A stretch of DNA of 64,000 nt from the NCBI GenBank assembly GCA_030762935.1, contig CM060895.1:27952501-28016500 (forward strand). Direction: 5' to 3'. A program made the translations under genes and the position numbers. Source of the stretch: Hymenopus coronatus (Eukaryota; Arthropoda; Insecta; Mantodea; Hymenopodidae). This document shows positions 52,201 to 55,200 of this stretch, in pieces. Position 1 is the first letter of the stretch. The number at the start of each line of letters is the position of its first letter. Under the pieces are notes generated by a model. That model did no database searches. It had not been told where the DNA came from and was given only the letters and a program-made list of their open reading frames with translations.

Positions 52201-55200
52201 ACCGGTTCTCGTCCTTGTTATTAGTTACAGCACTATAATACTACTTTCCTCATATGGAATTTGTCAACTCTAATCCATACAAAGGTACTGTAATCACATA
52301 GCAACCAGCATTTAAGTATTTGACTATCGATTTAGCCTATGGTACTCCCTTATTTTCCTTCTACTTACGTGGAAACAAGTAATAAGACTCTTTTCTGCTA
52401 GTTTTTTCATGATTAGCTTTAAGTAAATAGAAGAATAAGCTTTTTAACAATAAGTTATTGCAGAGATGAAGAGAAAGTCATGTGAATGAAACACATCAGA
52501 TTTTTTTTTTATAAAGGCTAATTCTTCTAACTACTCCTGCTAATAAAGATAAATATTAACAAAAATAGTCTTATTACTTGTAGTTACGAGTCACTCCAAA
52601 AGTTTTGAGAATGGACAACAACCACAACTTCAGATTGAATTTCAAATAGTAGCTGTGCATGTCTAGGCATGCTCCAACAATGTGCATTGTTAGTACCACA
52701 TGTGTGTGTAAAGCAGGTATTGCTATGCCATAAACTAGGATGAATCTCTAGCAAGAGTATTTCCTTGCTGTGATTTTCTAGGACTTTAAAGTCAGTTTAG
52801 GGGAGAAAGAATGCCTTTAAAGAATTCATTGTACATTTGGGGATCTTTGCCCTTTGCAGTCCATTATTTATTGATCATATGCTGAGCTTAGAAGAGGAAG
52901 GGATTCCTTTGAAGATGAAAACTGAGCAGGATGGCTTGCTACAGCAAAATGGATAAAAATATGGTGAAAGCAGAGCAGGAAGATCAGATTCAAGAAGCTC
53001 TAAATATTAGATCAGCAGCAGTGAAAAAATCTTGAAAGAAAACTTAATGTCAGGATCCCCCACCACCTCATAAATGAGCAAGGACGTATGCAATGATGCT
53101 AGGAAACAATTGAACAATTCAATGGAGGAAGTTTTAAAAACATACATAACATTGTAGGAGGTGACAAAAGCTGGATTTGCCAGTGTAATCCAGTAACTAA
53201 ATGACAGTCATCGGTCTGGGTCTTCCCAGGAGAAGATCACCCACAAAAATGAAACTAATGATAAGTTTTGGTGAGATGATCTGTTCCTTCTCAGCACTGT
53301 CTACACTGTATTGATTCTGCTTTAGGAACAAAAGACTGTTGCTTCCACCACAAAATATCTGCCATAAGTTTTCTATTAACTGAGGAAAAAAGCTTCCTAA
53401 GACTGGGATGTGTGGAATTTTGTTGCATCATGAAAATACCTCTGCATATAATGCACAAGAAACAACCCAATTTCTGCAGGAGTCAGTAGTCACATATTTG
53501 TCCCATCCCCCTTAGAGTTCAGACCTGGCCCCATGCAACTTTTTTCTATGCTCCAAAATGAGGGGAAAAAATTAGAAGTCAACGATTTGAGTCACCTGAA
53601 GCCCTAGTAGCTGCTTATGAAGAATGTATTTGTACGCTCTCCAAAGAAGAATGGTTGGTGTTCAGCTTTTAAAAATTGATTTGAAAGGATGAGGTAGTGT
53701 ACAGAATGCAACAGAGAATATTTTGAAAAGATGCAATGATTAGATATAAATGTTTAACATTCTTAAAGCTTTTGGAGTGACCCTCATACAAGAAAAATAA
53801 GGCTAAAGCAACAGTAAAATCTTTTAAAAGCTGGTGATGACATTGAAATTCTTTTGTTTTTGCATGGTCAGGATTAAAAAAAAAATTATATATAAAATAA
53901 AAAAAAAATGAAGACTTCCCCATTTGAGAAAAGTGTATTGGAAAATTTAAATGACTATCAAGGAATACCTTGGAAATGTTTCATTCCTCAGAGTAAATAA
54001 ATAAATAAATAAATAAAAACTATATTGGACATCAATTGTATGTTTTAACAAGATATATACTTTTTTATGTAGTAACATTTTAACTATCTTTTACAGTTTA
54101 CTAATTAAGCAAAAGTCATCCAGAAAATCCAGGGCCTCAGGGCATATCCCCAGAAAATTCAAGATATACATTTTATTTGTGATCTACATAAATATATTTA
54201 ATAAGTAGGATTTTAATAAAAATTGTTAGTCAATTTGGAAAGTTTCCAAAAATATTCCATATAAAGTGTAGTTTGGGATGGGGAGACTTTGTTGAAAATC
54301 TTCTCGCCTTTGAAGATACTAAATTTTGTTAAAATCTTCTTATCTTTGAAGATACTAAACTTAATTACAAGACTTTCTTTCTAGAAGTGTGTTTTTTTGG
54401 TTTCACAGATCATCTGGTGAAATCTAGGTATTAAATTTTTGGGTGGAATGCAATTCTTTCTCTACATACTATGTACATTGTACAGTGTAGAGAAAGTAAA
54501 AATTCTTAACTTAAATATTCATCCTATTGGTATTTTGAACGTGTATAACCATTACATTAGTTTATGTATTAACATTTCTTATACAACATTTTATATCTAA
54601 TGCTCTGACATATTTAATTTTGCTCTCTTTGCCCATTATAACACCCTTTAGAAACTTACCAAATGCTAGACTCCTGTTTTCTAAGCACTTTAATCAAGTT
54701 TTGCTGCAATTGGTTCAATCATTATTGAAAGAGAGAGGAAAAAAGTAAAGATGACTTTCTGCCTTCTAGGTATCCTCTTTATTCACATAATTAAGCCAGA
54801 AAACATTTTGGTCCATTTTTATTATACAGGGCCTACATTTCAAAACTTTCCAGTCTAACAATTTATTTAAATTTAATTTAAACAAAAAAACATGTCAACT
54901 TAGATATTGAGGAAAAAGAAACTGGTCTTAGTTGTATTTTAGGTTTCACCACCCCAGCCACCCTAACTTTGAAATTTCAGATGGTATCTATATATCTTTA
55001 TATATAAATATTAAAGAGTATTCAGTTGTTTATTCATTTATTTTACATTTTTACTTTCTTGACACATACTATGTACATAGTGTATAGAGAAGGTATTGTA
55101 ATGCACCCAAAAATTCAACACTGAGATTTCACAGGAAATTCATGTTTTGAATCCAAAAAAAGCATTTTTAGAAAAATGTTTGTGTGTGTGTCTGTGGGCA

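Larger units (their letters stand above)
50823..52211 (-). mobile_element. 5'-truncated LINE inserted in a family R copy, 11-bp duplication
   Basis: Flanked by TCCTTGTTATT on both sides (50812-50822 and 52212-52222). The TTTA-rich tract at 50821-50847 is the complement of a TAAA-type 3' tail. The 3' UTR carries a 14-bp stem-loop (50863-50908). The element holds only the last part of the polymerase and a zinc-knuckle C-terminus, so reverse transcription stopped about 1.39 kb from the 3' end. Confidence 0.93.
50516..52510 (+). repeat. Family R repeat split by a LINE
   Basis: 50516-50811 (TCAAGAAAATTCCCCCACCC ... AGAGATTCCTTGTTATT) and 52212-52510 (TCCTTGTTATTAGTTACAG ... ACACATCAGATTTT) are the two halves of one copy, interrupted at the segment that reads ATTCCTTGTTATTGGTTTCAG in the uninterrupted copy at 58860. 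Its own 5' third is replaced by the inverted 3' end at 50367. Confidence 0.9.
52511..54503 (-). repeat. Family R repeat, minus strand, split by a mariner
   Basis: 52511-52586 plus 53787-54503 read as the complement of family R. Recognised parts include the complement of TTCAATGTCATCACCAGCTT, the segment CCAGAAAATTCAAGATATAC (54150), CAAACTACACTTTA complement (54258), a short tandem duplication TTTGAAGATACTAAA near 54315-54360, and the palindromic end at 54460-54500. The 3' terminus is missing, and the copy meets the 3' end of the previous + strand copy tail to tail. Confidence 0.82.
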
